Part shown: piece by piece, positions 24,403 to 33,130 of the stretch | Layout: each line of letters starts with the position of its first letter | How positions within the stretch are numbered: position 1 is the first letter of the stretch | Origin: Candidatus Bipolaricaulota bacterium | Lineage (GTDB): Bacteria > Bipolaricaulota > Bipolaricaulia > UBA7950 > UBA9294 | Length of the DNA: 36,644 nucleotides | Assembly (NCBI GenBank): GCA_030603215.1 | Contig: JAUVYF010000007.1 | Location: 1 to 36,644, forward strand | Reading direction: 5' to 3' | Notes under the pieces: model-generated | What the model was told of the DNA's origin: nothing | The model's input: only the letters and a program-made list of their open reading frames with translations | Database searches by the model: none | Position numbers and translations under genes: made by a program

Positions 24403-25056
24403 TTATCCGATTTCGCCGTTATTCTCCCATAGAGAGTGTAGAAGGGTCTCAATCCTGTCCTTGGATTCATTGGAGCGTGGGCGTTTCACTTTTCCCTGAT
24501 ACAGACGGTTTACTAGTTTCACATCTACCTTTGCGATTCGCGCAAATTCTGTGAGCGCGATACCAAAATGATCGAGGGTTGCTTCTAGTTTAAGACTCAA
24601 TGGCGCTGAATTCTCCAGCTCCGGAGGAACGCCACACAGTTCCCAATCAATCTTTCCCGACTCAGTTCTGTCGCACGCGTTACTCAATAGCGGATGTGTC
24701 TTGTCATTGAGTGTTTGTCGTTGTTTGCCACCGCTCTTCCCCGGAATAACGATCCCATACAGTGCTATTGGCTTCATACGAGGTTCTTTTCCCTGAGTAG
24801 CAGCCTTGCGCTTCTTGGGAGGTTTCCTGTATGCGGTGCAGTGTGGTTTCTCTGAACGGACAAAACCGTCTGCTCCTACCATGCGAACCAGAGCCTTATC
24901 GGGGGTTAGTTCAACAACGCTGACCTCAAGCTCTCCCAGTCCTTTGTCGACTAGCTCGGTCAAGAAAGCGTGGATCGAAAGATCTGTTTCCGCTTTGGTG
25001 TTGACCAGGCGGTATCCTCTGTTTATCAGCGACTGAATTGCGGCTTGATATCTCAT
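24403..25056 (-). CDS. Hypothetical protein with C-terminal helix-turn-helix-like segment
   Basis: I do not recognise a family. The frame is open from a TTG at 25119, but the ATG at 25056 (MRYQAAIQSLI, 217 residues) is preferred. A TATACT -10 box at 25101-25096 lies inside the upstream extension, and GAGAGGGG precedes the ATG, although 11 bases away. The N-terminal half is alpha/beta in pattern. The middle (about residues 75-95) is basic (KPPKKRKAATQGK). The end, LTEFARIAKVDVKLVNRLYQGKVKRP, resembles a Cro/LacI-type helix-turn-helix followed by a basic stretch. A DNA-binding regulator is plausible. It lies between the rib operon and the oxidoreductase cluster and is divergent from the latter, so either could be its target. 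Confidence 0.6.
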   Translation of the reverse strand: MRYQAAIQSLINRGYRLVNTKAETDLSIHAFLTELVDKGLGELEVSVVELTPDKALVRMVGADGFVRSEKPHCTAYRKPPKKRKAATQGKEPRMKPIALYGIVIPGKSGGKQRQTLNDKTHPLLSNACDRTESGKIDWELCGVPPELENSAPLSLKLEATLDHFGIALTEFARIAKVDVKLVNRLYQGKVKRPRSNESKDRIETLLHSLWENNGEIG

Positions 25057-25095
25057 CTGACACGAAACCCCTCTCGGTCTGACTGCTCTGTTGAT

Positions 25096-25101
25096 AGTAT
25101 A
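25096..25101 (-). promoter_or_regulatory. -10 box of the helix-turn-helix gene
   Basis: TATACT on the minus strand (25101-25096), with GAGACT 17 bases upstream as a weak -35. The inferred start is near 25088, about 32 bases before the ATG at 25056. Confidence 0.4.
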
Positions 25102-25204
25102 TCTGTCAGCCGGTAGCAAGTCTCCCCCAGAGCCGCTCTCGGCAATTGAAGTACTTATGAGAGGGATACATTAGCTACTTGGTGTGCCACGCATTAGTGA
25201 GTCG

Positions 25205-25232
25205 TTGTTTGCCGAAGGAGAACGGGTAGAAT
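25205..25232 (+). promoter_or_regulatory. Possible promoter of the saccharopine-dehydrogenase-like gene
   Basis: TTGTTT (25205-25210), a 16-base spacer, and TAGAAT (25227-25232). The inferred start near 25239 gives a leader of about 60 bases that includes the strong GGGGAGG site before the ATG at 25298. Confidence 0.4.
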
Positions 25233-25297
25233 GTACTTAAAGCAGTAAAGGGAATAACTTCTAAAGATTAGAATACGACGCATTGGGGAGGGAGTTG

Positions 25298-26446
25298 ATG
25301 AGAATAATGGTGATTGGTGCTGGGATGATGGCGCGGGCAATTACCTTCAACCTAGCTCAACGCGAGGAGATTGATGAAATCTGTCTTGTCGATCGGAAAG
25401 TGAAGAAAGCCGAGCAGATTGCGAATTGGTTATCAGATAAGAGGGTGATTCCTATGCGGTTAGACGTAACTGCCCCTCGCGCTGTACGTGAAGCAATGCG
25501 TGGATGCGTAGCTGCAATAAGTGCTGTACCCTATTTTCTTAATCTTTCACTTGCGCAGGCAGCAGTAGCTAGCGGTACTCATTTCTGCGATCTTGGAGGG
25601 AACAACCGTATAGTAGAAAAGGAATTTGCCCTTGATGAACAGGCAAAACAAGCAAGAGTAACAATAATCCCTGATTGCGGTCTTGCCCCGGGCTTGGTTA
25701 ATATCCTTACTGCGGGAGCAATTGCCGAACTTACAGATATAGAGGTGGTTAAGATCCGAGTAGGTGGACTTCCTCAGTGCCCGCACCCACCCCTTGACTA
25801 CCAGGTCGTATTCTCTGCCCATGGTTTGATCAACGAATACATGGAACAAGCGACCATTATCCGTGATGGAAAAGCTGTTAAGCTGTCATCTTTGACGGAA
25901 CCAGAAGAGATTTCGTTCCCCGGGTATGAACGTCTGGAAGCATTTCACACCTCAGGAGGTACTTCCACTTTGCCGCAGACGATGCTTGGCCGAGTGGCCA
26001 ACCTGGATTACAAAACGATTCGTTATCCAGGGCATCTTGAGAAGATCAGCGCGATGGCAAAGCTTGGTTTTTTTGATACAACGCCACGGCTGGTAAACGA
26101 AGTTGAGGTAAGCCCACGAGAACTAGCGGTACGGCTATTGAGTGAGAATCTTTCATTTGATGAGCCGGATGTTATGTTGTTGCGCGTGACGGCAAACGGA
26201 AGCATGGATGACCAAGCGGTGGAAGTGTGCTACCAGATAATTGATCACTTCGATGAGAAGACCGGGCTTTCTGCGCTGATGCGTACAACCGGGTTTCCTG
26301 CGGCTCAGGTTGTTTTTATGCTTGCGAGTGGAGGGATCAATGAATGTGGCACGCTCAAACAAGAAACTCACGTACCGCACGAGGAGTTTATTGCCGGATT
26401 ACGTAAATTCGGTATAAGGGTTGAACGTACGGTCACCAGGCAATGA
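25298..26446 (+). CDS. Saccharopine dehydrogenase-like oxidoreductase (COG1748)
   Basis: 382 residues from the ATG at 25298, which has GGGGAGG six bases upstream. An N-terminal Rossmann fold shows MVIGAGMMAR. DLGG and the strongly conserved PDCGLAPGLVNIL segment follow at about residues 122-136, typical of the saccharopine reductase/lysine 6-dehydrogenase family. The C-terminal domain has an SGGTSTLPQT stretch. Family members act on lysine-pathway intermediates or related amino acids with NAD(P). The neighbouring HAD phosphatase gene overlaps by four bases but gives no clear pathway. Substrate unknown; lysine 6-dehydrogenase is the nearest named possibility. Confidence 0.75.
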   Translation: MRIMVIGAGMMARAITFNLAQREEIDEICLVDRKVKKAEQIANWLSDKRVIPMRLDVTAPRAVREAMRGCVAAISAVPYFLNLSLAQAAVASGTHFCDLGGNNRIVEKEFALDEQAKQARVTIIPDCGLAPGLVNILTAGAIAELTDIEVVKIRVGGLPQCPHPPLDYQVVFSAHGLINEYMEQATIIRDGKAVKLSSLTEPEEISFPGYERLEAFHTSGGTSTLPQTMLGRVANLDYKTIRYPGHLEKISAMAKLGFFDTTPRLVNEVEVSPRELAVRLLSENLSFDEPDVMLLRVTANGSMDDQAVEVCYQIIDHFDEKTGLSALMRTTGFPAAQVVFMLASGGINECGTLKQETHVPHEEFIAGLRKFGIRVERTVTRQ

Positions 26447-27087
26447 CAAAGTTACTTGGATTTGATATGGACGGAGTTATCCTGGATTCAGATAACCTTA
26501 GCCAAGGTAATTGGTTTGTGGAGCTATTCAACCAGACTTTGCGGGAGTTTGGCATCCCAGAAACAGAAGAAAATGCTCGTTTGTTGTATATCAAGAATCT
26601 GCGCAACAATGCTGGGGCCATCTGTAGGAAGTTTGGGATTGACAATGCAGAGGAATTGTGGAATCGCCGTGATGCCAATTATGTTGCGGGTAAACTTGCT
26701 GCACTTGAAGCAGGCGAAATTCCCCTTTATCGTGATGTTGTCGCCCTGGAAGAGTTGGCGACAGACCCCAACTATCGGATTGGCATTGTAAGCAATTCTC
26801 CGCAAATAGTAGTGGATCGAGTAGTTGCCTACTTCTCTCTGGATCGTATATTCGACACTTGGATCGGTCGCGGGACTACATTGAGTGACATTCAGTTTGC
26901 CAAGCCTGCTCCAAACCTGCTTGAACGCCTGAAAGCGATCCTTGGAGTGGTCCATGGCTATTATATCGGAGACCAGCCCGAGGATGCCCAGGCTGCTCGT
27001 GCCGCCTCACTTGTTCCCATTATCATCACTCGCAATGGAGATGGCGGAGATATAAAGAGCCTCACAGAGCTGAAGCATTTGCTCTGA
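26443..27087 (+). CDS. HAD-superfamily hydrolase (phosphatase)
   Basis: 214 residues. All four HAD motifs are visible: motif I FDMDGVILDSD (nucleophile Asp8, acid/base Asp10), motif II serine in VSNSPQ, motif III lysine in FAKPAPN, and motif IV YIGDQPED. A helical cap domain between motifs I and II places it among phosphoglycolate-phosphatase-like (C1) members. The ATG overlaps the stop of the upstream oxidoreductase (ATGA), so the two are translated together and may share a pathway. The substrate cannot be predicted. Confidence 0.8.
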   Translation: MTKLLGFDMDGVILDSDNLSQGNWFVELFNQTLREFGIPETEENARLLYIKNLRNNAGAICRKFGIDNAEELWNRRDANYVAGKLAALEAGEIPLYRDVVALEELATDPNYRIGIVSNSPQIVVDRVVAYFSLDRIFDTWIGRGTTLSDIQFAKPAPNLLERLKAILGVVHGYYIGDQPEDAQAARAASLVPIIITRNGDGGDIKSLTELKHLL

Positions 27088-27168
27088 TAACCATGATGGC
27101 CATATGTGGCAACAACATGTCCACCGGATGAAGCTGGGTATATGGTTTCAATCATCCCTGACAAAGCC

Positions 27169-27174
27169 TATAAT
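27169..27174 (+). promoter_or_regulatory. -10 box placing transcription start at the ATG of the next gene
   Basis: Perfect TATAAT at 27169-27174, six bases before the ATG at 27181. No good -35 is present (TTTCAA at 17 bases). It implies leaderless transcription of the following gene. Confidence 0.5.
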
Positions 27175-27180
27175 AGCTCT

Positions 27181-28440
27181 ATGTTGAAGAAAAGCGCTAT
27201 TGAAGCTAGACTGCGCAGTGCCAGCCTTCCAGGACTGCCGAAAGAAAAGCTGGTTATCCCCGACTATCAGGGTTTCTGCATTGATGCTATTCCCGATCTT
27301 GCATGTTCGCTGTATGGTCTCTCGAGCACAAGAGCGCCCTTGTTGAACTCGGAACTCTCTTCTTTGATTGATTCAGGGTTCAAGAAAGTGGTTCTATTTG
27401 TTATAGACGGGTTGGGCTACCTGTACCTATGTGATCTTCTCGATCGTTTTGAGGACCTCTATTTGCATCATCTGATAAGAGATGGGTCTTTCCTTCCACT
27501 TACTTCTGTCTTTCCTGCCACAACAGCGACTGCCTTGGCAACCTATAGCACCGGATGTACACCCCAAGAGCATGGGATGCTAGGGTATCGTCTGTACCTT
27601 AAGGAAACCTGCGCGATTACCAATATGGTACGTCTGTCGCTTCTGGGCAACAGTGAGAGCAACTCTGCGGTCAAAGCGGGAATGGATCTTGATACTTTCC
27701 TTGGAGTTCCCACGGTGTACGAGAAACTAAGCGCGATGGGCGTGCAGACGCATCTGATATTGAGCAGGCATATCGCGTCGAGTGGGCTGTCCTCAATTCT
27801 TTATAAGAGGGTTGACCGCGTTAGTCCTGCGGTTAATCTGTCGGATATGCTTGTCATCGCTCGTCGAGTGCTGGAACAGGCGAGTGATAGAGTCTTTGTG
27901 AGTCTTTATTGGGGAGCAATGGATGCCATTGCGCATACGTATGGGCCAGGGGGCGAGGAACTTGTTGCTGAGTTCCGGGCAATCGATGCGGCATTAGAGC
28001 GCGAGCTGAAAGACAGTAAAGACACACTGTTGATTCTGTGTGCGGACCATGGATTTGTGGGGATGGAGGAGTCTGACTATCTATCAATTTGTGACTATCC
28101 AGAACTAGAGCAAAATCTTGTCATGCCCCCAGTGGGAGAAACACGGGCCTCATATCTATTTGTAAAGACGGGTAAGAAAGCTGCTGTAGCCGGATGTATC
28201 AACAAGAATTTTGCCGCAGATATCGTATGCATCGACTCTCGAGATGCACTTGCTCAGGGTCTGTTTGGGCTGGGGGAGCCAGGGTCGCGGATCTATGATC
28301 GTATCGGTGATCTTATCGCTCTTTCCACGGGTAAGCGTGCTCTTTACTATCCATACAAGAACGGTGCCAAGCTCAGAGGGATGCATGGTGGGATGACGCC
28401 CCAGGAGATGCTTGTTCCACTCATTGCCTGTCCCTTGTAG
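27181..28440 (+). CDS. Alkaline-phosphatase-superfamily hydrolase (phosphodiesterase/nucleotide pyrophosphatase type)
   Basis: 419 residues from the ATG at 27181; the frame extends to 27106, but the TATAAT box at 27169 argues for the internal start. Metal- and nucleophile-site motifs of the family are complete. They are VIDGLG (Asp76), the threonine-rich nucleophile region FPATTATALA (Thr114 or Thr115), YWGAMDAIAH (Asp and His), CADHG, and the terminal GMHGGMTPQEMLVPL. This is the COG1524-type group of cytosolic or secreted phosphodiesterases. No signal peptide is seen, so it is probably cytoplasmic. No SD is present. The substrate is unknown; it sits between a HAD phosphatase and a cupin. 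Confidence 0.75.
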   Translation: MLKKSAIEARLRSASLPGLPKEKLVIPDYQGFCIDAIPDLACSLYGLSSTRAPLLNSELSSLIDSGFKKVVLFVIDGLGYLYLCDLLDRFEDLYLHHLIRDGSFLPLTSVFPATTATALATYSTGCTPQEHGMLGYRLYLKETCAITNMVRLSLLGNSESNSAVKAGMDLDTFLGVPTVYEKLSAMGVQTHLILSRHIASSGLSSILYKRVDRVSPAVNLSDMLVIARRVLEQASDRVFVSLYWGAMDAIAHTYGPGGEELVAEFRAIDAALERELKDSKDTLLILCADHGFVGMEESDYLSICDYPELEQNLVMPPVGETRASYLFVKTGKKAAVAGCINKNFAADIVCIDSRDALAQGLFGLGEPGSRIYDRIGDLIALSTGKRALYYPYKNGAKLRGMHGGMTPQEMLVPLIACPL

Positions 28441-28451
28441 GTGGAGGAATA

Positions 28452-28805
28452 ATGATTGTAAAAGGCAAAAGTAGAAAGGTAGCTGCGCTTGACCTTAGTG
28501 ATGGAAAGACGGTTTGTAATACAACCAAGCAAGTTCTAATAGGGCCGGATCAAGGCGCAGGCAATTTTGTGATGCGTCTGTTTGTGCTCAAAGAAGGTGG
28601 CCACAGCCCGAGTCATTCTCATCCTTGGGAGCACGAGGTTTTTGTCCTGACTGGAAAGGGGAGAGTGAAATCTCAAGATGACGAAATCCCAGTTGAGAAG
28701 GGAGATTTTGTTTACGTGCCTCCAATGGAGAAACATCAATTCCTAAACGCTGGCCCTACTCCATTCGAGTTCTTGTGCATTGTGCCTGTCGAGAACAAGA
28801 GGTAA
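28452..28805 (+). CDS. Cupin-domain protein
   Basis: 117 residues, a single small beta-barrel. Probable metal ligands are His55 and His57 (SHSHPWEHE), Glu62 and His95 (EKHQF), in the order of the two cupin motifs. GGAGG lies five bases before the ATG, and the gene follows the hydrolase by 11 bases, so it is part of the same unit. Small stand-alone cupins bind many ligands (sugars, metals, small acids); function unknown. It ends one base before the mnmA GTG. Confidence 0.8.
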   Translation: MIVKGKSRKVAALDLSDGKTVCNTTKQVLIGPDQGAGNFVMRLFVLKEGGHSPSHSHPWEHEVFVLTGKGRVKSQDDEIPVEKGDFVYVPPMEKHQFLNAGPTPFEFLCIVPVENKR

Positions 28806-28806
28806 T

Positions 28807-29862
28807 GTGAACAAGCGCGTCGTTGTCTGCATGAGTGGCGGTGTGGATAGCACTGTAGCCGCGCATCTACTGCAAGAACAGGGTTATGAAGTTGAGGGAA
28901 TCACTTTTTTGTTGTGGTCCTTTTCTGGGGCTCCCCATTACCTGGAGAGAGCGGGGCGTTGCCTGGCCAACACTGCAAGTCTTGCTGCACGCGAGCTTGA
29001 AATTCCTCATCATACGATCGATGTCAGCGCACAATTCTACGACCTTGTGTTGCGCGATTTTGTCAAGCTCTCGCTCCTTGGAGAGACCCCCAATCCTTGC
29101 GGCCGGTGCAATCGTTACTTACGCTTTGATCTTGCTCTGCATTATGCTGCTGAGCATGGCTTTGACCGGGTGGCGACTGGTCACCATGCGCAAATCATCA
29201 GGGCAGAGGATGGACTACTCCATCTCTGTAAAGGGAGAGATTCGCAGAAGGATCAGTCCTATTTCTTGTACGGGTTGAAAGCAAAGGATTTGGGTCGCCT
29301 TGTCTTTCCAGTGGGAGGGATGACCAAGAAGGAAGTGTTCGCCATTGCCGATGCTCAAGGGTTACGCGCAGCATCCCTTCCGGAAAGTCAGGACCTCTGT
29401 TTTATCCAAGCGGGCCGTGCCGATTTTCTGTTTTCTTCGAAGGATCTTACCCCCGGGCCAATACTCGATCGGCAGGGACATATCCTTGGGGAACACAGGG
29501 GCCTCCCTTGCTATACTGTTGGCCAACGGCGAAGTCTTGGGGTTACGGCAAAGCGCCCACTGTATGTAATTGGCATTGATAAGACAAGAAACGCACTTAT
29601 TGTGGGACAAGAGGAAGACCTTTACACGAGCAGCCTTGTCGCTAGAGAGAGGCACTTTCTTTTTGCAGAGGCCATGCGTGCTGAATCACGTGTTGGCGCA
29701 AAGATTCGTTACCGCTCACCGGCCTCCGCTTGTACTCTATGTCCTTTGGATAACGAGCGATTCTCCATTCACTTTGATGAACCACAGAGAGCAATTACTC
29801 CTGGCCAGATTGTTGCCATCTATGATGGGGCACGCCTTCTTGGTGGCGGGATAATCGAATGA
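28807..29862 (+). CDS. mnmA: tRNA-specific 2-thiouridylase MnmA
   Basis: Adds sulfur at position 2 of U34 in tRNA-Lys, -Glu and -Gln, using ATP and persulfide sulfur. Length is 351 residues from the GTG at 28807 (AAGAGG upstream). The PP-loop SGGVDS is at 10-15. Catalytic Cys98 lies in TPNPCGRCN, with an extra Cys101, and the second catalytic Cys198 is in SQDLCFI. The conserved GHHAQI stretch is present. The C-terminal beta-barrel domain is complete. It may be co-transcribed with the cupin. The spacing C-x2-C at the first catalytic cysteine is normal for many MnmA proteins. Confidence 0.95.
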   Translation: MNKRVVVCMSGGVDSTVAAHLLQEQGYEVEGITFLLWSFSGAPHYLERAGRCLANTASLAARELEIPHHTIDVSAQFYDLVLRDFVKLSLLGETPNPCGRCNRYLRFDLALHYAAEHGFDRVATGHHAQIIRAEDGLLHLCKGRDSQKDQSYFLYGLKAKDLGRLVFPVGGMTKKEVFAIADAQGLRAASLPESQDLCFIQAGRADFLFSSKDLTPGPILDRQGHILGEHRGLPCYTVGQRRSLGVTAKRPLYVIGIDKTRNALIVGQEEDLYTSSLVARERHFLFAEAMRAESRVGAKIRYRSPASACTLCPLDNERFSIHFDEPQRAITPGQIVAIYDGARLLGGGIIE

Positions 29863-29916
29863 AAGACTCGATTGTTCTTCATTCTCTAGGCGTGTGAGGA
29901 ACAGAAGAGCAATGTG

Positions 29917-29922
29917 TATAAT
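29917..29922 (+). promoter_or_regulatory. -10 box of tRNA-Ser(UGA)
   Basis: Perfect TATAAT at 29917-29922. Seven bases separate it from the first base of the mature tRNA (29930), so transcription probably starts at or next to the mature 5' end. The -35 region is weak. Confidence 0.6.
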
Positions 29923-29929
29923 GATTCTT

Positions 29930-30017
29930 GGAGGGGTGGGCGAGCGGACTAAACCACCGGTCTTGAAAACCGGCGAACCATCGTGTTCCGCGGGTTCAAA
30001 TCCCGCCCCCTCCGCCA
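29930..30017 (+). tRNA. tRNA-Ser (anticodon TGA)
   Basis: 88 bases with encoded CCA. The acceptor stem GGAGGGG pairs with CCCCTCC. The anticodon arm is CCGGT-CTTGAAA-ACCGG with anticodon TGA. The long variable arm is typical of serine tRNAs. The T arm is GCGGG-TTCAAAT-CCCGC, and the discriminator is G. It reads serine UCA codons and wobble partners. Confidence 0.95.
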
Positions 30018-30102
30018 ACAAGGACATGAACTACTAGTGCATCTTGCATGTGAAATTCCGGGTTGTGCGATTGCATGACTATCGGGAAGAGGAGAGGAAT
30101 TT

Positions 30103-31554
30103 ATGGCAGCACAAGGCGTAACTAAGCGCACTGAAGATTACTCCCGATGGTACACCGATGTGGTCAAGATGGCAGACCTGGCTGACTATGCAGCGGTTCG
30201 TGGGTGCATGATTATCAAGCCTTATGGGTACGAGCTATGGGAGAATATCAAGAGTGGGCTTGACAAACGATTCAAGGCCACCGGACATAGGAATGCCTAC
30301 TTCCCGCTGTTCATTCCGATGAGCTTCATCGAAAAGGAAGCAAAGCATGTGGAGGGATTCGCACCCCAACTTGCTATTGTTACCCATGCCGGGGGTAAGA
30401 AACTTGATGAACCGCTTGCCATTCGTCCGACATCAGAGACGGTGATCGGCCACGCCTATTCGCAGTGGATTCACTCCTATCGTGACCTTCCTGTTCTCAT
30501 AAATCAGTGGGCGAATGTTGTTCGCTGGGAGATGCGACCACGTCTATTCCTGCGCACATCGGAGTTTCTATGGCAAGAGGGGCACACGGCACATGCTACC
30601 GAGGAAGAGGCGGAAGAAGAGACGATACGCATGCTTGATATCTACGCTGACTTTGCGGTGAAGGATGCAGCGATCCCAGTGATCAAGGGAGAAAAGAGTG
30701 GGCAGGAGAAGTTCGCGGGCGCCAGCAGATCGTTCACTATTGAGGCGATGATGGGGAATACCTGGGCTCTGCAATCTGGGACATCACACTACCTCGCCCA
30801 GAACTTTGCGCGTGCCTTTGATATTAAGTTTGTTGACGAGGAGAACAAACTCAAGTATTGCTATACCACCTCATGGGGGGTGAGCACTCGCATGGTGGGC
30901 GGGATTGTCATGGCACATGGCGATGATAAGGGACTGCGTCTTCCTCCTCATCTTGCTCCGATACAGGTGGTGATCGTCCCTATCTGGCGGACTGTTGATC
31001 AGCGAGGTGTGGTGATGAAGGCGATCGATGACATACGTGACGTGCTTGTGGATGCGGGCGTGCGAGTGCACATCGATAAGCGCGAGGGGATGACACCTGG
31101 CTTCAAGTTCAACGACTGGGAGATGCGCGGGGTTCCGATGCGTATGGAGATTGGTCCGCGTGACGTTGAGAGCGGTACGGCAATCCTTGCACGACGTGAC
31201 ATGGAAGGGAAGGACGCGAAGCAGTCTGTATCGCAAGACGGGATTGCGCAGAGAGTCCTTGAGCTATTGGCTGATATCCAGAATCACATGCTGGCACAGG
31301 CAACAGAGTTTCGCGATGCCCACCTACATCGGGCAAACTCCTACGATGAGTTAAAGGAGATTGTAACCGATGGCTGGGCCCTCATTCCTCACTGTGGTAC
31401 TTCGGAGTGTGAGCAGAAGATTAAGGAGGAGACGAAGAGCTCATCGCGGTGCTACCCGATTACAGAGAACAAGGATTGGGATCCGCGTGGAAAAAGCTGT
31501 CCCATTTGCGGTAAGCCGGCAGTTGGTCTCGCTTATTTTGCTCGCTCCTACTAA
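30103..31554 (+). CDS. proS: Prolyl-tRNA synthetase (archaeal/eukaryotic type)
   Basis: Class II synthetase charging tRNA-Pro. At 483 residues it is the shorter ProS type 3 form without the editing insertion of the E. coli-type enzyme. Motif 2 is seen around RWEMRPRLFLRTSEFLWQEGH. TSWGVSTRMVGGIVMAHGDD belongs to the motif 3 region. The C-terminal domain carries likely zinc cysteines (CGTSECEQKI, then CPICGKPA) and ends in a Tyr, as is usual for this type. GGAGAGG precedes the ATG. This form occurs in archaea, eukaryotes and scattered deep-branching bacteria, so it is a useful lineage marker. Confidence 0.95.
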   Translation: MAAQGVTKRTEDYSRWYTDVVKMADLADYAAVRGCMIIKPYGYELWENIKSGLDKRFKATGHRNAYFPLFIPMSFIEKEAKHVEGFAPQLAIVTHAGGKKLDEPLAIRPTSETVIGHAYSQWIHSYRDLPVLINQWANVVRWEMRPRLFLRTSEFLWQEGHTAHATEEEAEEETIRMLDIYADFAVKDAAIPVIKGEKSGQEKFAGASRSFTIEAMMGNTWALQSGTSHYLAQNFARAFDIKFVDEENKLKYCYTTSWGVSTRMVGGIVMAHGDDKGLRLPPHLAPIQVVIVPIWRTVDQRGVVMKAIDDIRDVLVDAGVRVHIDKREGMTPGFKFNDWEMRGVPMRMEIGPRDVESGTAILARRDMEGKDAKQSVSQDGIAQRVLELLADIQNHMLAQATEFRDAHLHRANSYDELKEIVTDGWALIPHCGTSECEQKIKEETKSSSRCYPITENKDWDPRGKSCPICGKPAVGLAYFARSY

Positions 31555-31765
31555 AGCTATAGAACAATTATCCCCTTCCACAGTCTTAAATAGAGGCTGT
31601 TATGTGTCTTTACCGAATTCAGTGGAGCCTGGCCTCCGATCCCAAAGTTGGCAGAGAGGTTTGCGCTGATGACGAGATCGTGTATGGAGTGATGAATCTC
31701 GCATCAATTCTTAGACATTCTACACCGAGGGAGGAAGAATAAACCGGGCCTATGGATGCCAAAAC

Positions 31766-32608
31766 ATGGCTGGCTATCTGCGGCGGGTTCTTGTCAAGCG
31801 CCCTGATTCTGCATTTGCCGTAAGCGATGCGACAAGGTGGCACTACACCGGTCGGCCGAATCTGGAGATTGCCCTGAAGGAACATGAGCGGCTCGTTGAG
31901 CTTCTGCGGCGGGCTGGCACGGAGGTTATCTATCATGAAGAGCCACAGCCTAAGAGGGCTGATGCGATCTACGTTCATGATCCCGCGCTCGTAACCGATA
32001 ACGGGGCGATCCTCCTGCATATGGGGAAATTGCTTCGACATGGGGAAGAAGAGGCAATTGGTCGACGATTTGAAAGCCTTGGAATTCCGATCTTCTACAA
32101 GCTGCATGGCGATGCGACCGCAGAAGGAGGAGATCTTCTGTGGATCGACCACGATACCCTTGCTGTTGGCCAGGGATTCCGCACCAATGCGGAGGGTTTG
32201 CGACAGCTAACGCTGGCGATGCACGCCCTGGAGGTAACGGTAATCCCAGTTCCTCTTCCTTACTTCCAGGGGCCTAATGCTTGCCTGCACCTGATGTCGT
32301 TCATCAGTATCATCGGAGAGAAGGCCGCGGTTGTCTATCCGTCTCTTATACCGATCCCGTTCTGGCAAGAGTTACACAGCCGTGGATTTAGCTTTGTCGA
32401 GGTAACGGATGAGGAGTTCCTAACTATGGCGGCGAACGTTCTTTCCCTCACACCGACAAGCTGCGTGATGCTTGCGGGGAACCCGATTACCAAGAGGCGG
32501 CTTGAACAAGTAGGATTCGAGGTATTAACCTATGTAGGCAACGAGATCTCACTAAAAGCAGAAGGCGGCCCAACTTGCCTTACCCGACCGATCCTGCGTA
32601 CTGGCTAG
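31766..32608 (+). CDS. Dimethylarginine dimethylaminohydrolase / amidinotransferase-family protein
   Basis: 280 residues of the pentein (guanidine-modifying) superfamily, COG1834. The catalytic cysteine is Cys271 near the C-terminus (GGPTCLTRPI), the catalytic histidine is His175 (NACLHLMSF), and AEGGD (119-123) is present. The VHDPALV segment at 70-76 matches DDAH-like proteins. Such enzymes hydrolyse dimethylarginine or other guanidino compounds; bacterial members often have unproven substrates. No SD is seen directly before the ATG at 31766. GGGAGG lies 26 bases or more upstream, next to an out-of-frame ATG at 31752. It is followed by a repeat island and preceded by about 210 bases without a clear promoter. 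Confidence 0.75.
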   Translation: MAGYLRRVLVKRPDSAFAVSDATRWHYTGRPNLEIALKEHERLVELLRRAGTEVIYHEEPQPKRADAIYVHDPALVTDNGAILLHMGKLLRHGEEEAIGRRFESLGIPIFYKLHGDATAEGGDLLWIDHDTLAVGQGFRTNAEGLRQLTLAMHALEVTVIPVPLPYFQGPNACLHLMSFISIIGEKAAVVYPSLIPIPFWQELHSRGFSFVEVTDEEFLTMAANVLSLTPTSCVMLAGNPITKRRLEQVGFEVLTYVGNEISLKAEGGPTCLTRPILRTG

Positions 32609-33031
32609 ATCGATACGTTGTGAGTGAAGAGCCAAGAGTCGAAAAACGGTGAAGAGTAACACGTGATGGGTAATGGGTAAAAGACCAGGAGCGGTGAGGC
32701 AGTTGAGTAGGGAAATAGTTGATTGGTTGATTGGTTGAGTAAGGAATCGCGAGCTGATTGCTGACCGCTGATAGCTTCCTTTCCTGATAGCTGCTTTTCT
32801 CGCTGACCGCTGATAGCTCTTTCCTGAAAGCTGATAGCTGTTTGCTGAGGACTGAAAACTGAGAACTAGTGACTGATGAGGGGATCTGCAACGAGGGATG
32901 AAGCGGTGCCAAGTTGCCCCAGTCGTTTTTCTAAGCCGTGTCACTGCATAGTCGTATCGGGAACATGCAGAAACCCGCAAGACACCGCAAGGTTGACTGG
33001 AACTTCTCTCACATGTAGAATGGCTAGTAAT
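32609..33031. repeat. Gene-free repeat island between the DDAH-like gene and tRNA-Ser(GCU)
   Basis: Phrase-like repeats in inverse orientation relative to 8052-8738. There are GTGATGGGTAATGGGTAA (32663-32680), octamers of the GTTGATTG type (32719-32745), and heptamers CTGATAG/CTGAAAG/CTGACCG (32756-32870). The last 80 bases (32940-33020) are ordinary sequence with the tRNA promoter. Confidence 0.8.
32993..33021 (+). promoter_or_regulatory. Promoter of tRNA-Ser(GCU)-tRNA-Arg(CCG)
   Basis: TTGACT (32993-32998), a 17-base spacer, and TAGAAT (33016-33021): the best match to a sigma-70-type promoter in the window. The inferred start is 33028-33029, four or five bases before the mature tRNA-Ser. 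Confidence 0.8.
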
Positions 33032-33032
33032 C

Positions 33033-33125
33033 GGAGGGGTAGTCAAGAGGTCTAAGACAACGGTTTGCTAAACCGTCGATGGGTTCAGAGCTCATCCGCG
33101 GGTTCAAATCCCGCCCCCTCCGCCA
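33033..33125 (+). tRNA. tRNA-Ser (anticodon GCT)
   Basis: 93 bases with encoded CCA. The acceptor stem is GGAGGGG/CCCCTCC. The anticodon arm is ACGGT-TTGCTAA-ACCGT with anticodon GCT. The long variable arm is imperfect, and the T arm is GCGGG-TTCAAAT-CCCGC. The acceptor stem, T arm and discriminator are identical to those of tRNA-Ser(UGA). Confidence 0.95.
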
Positions 33126-33130
33126 GATCT

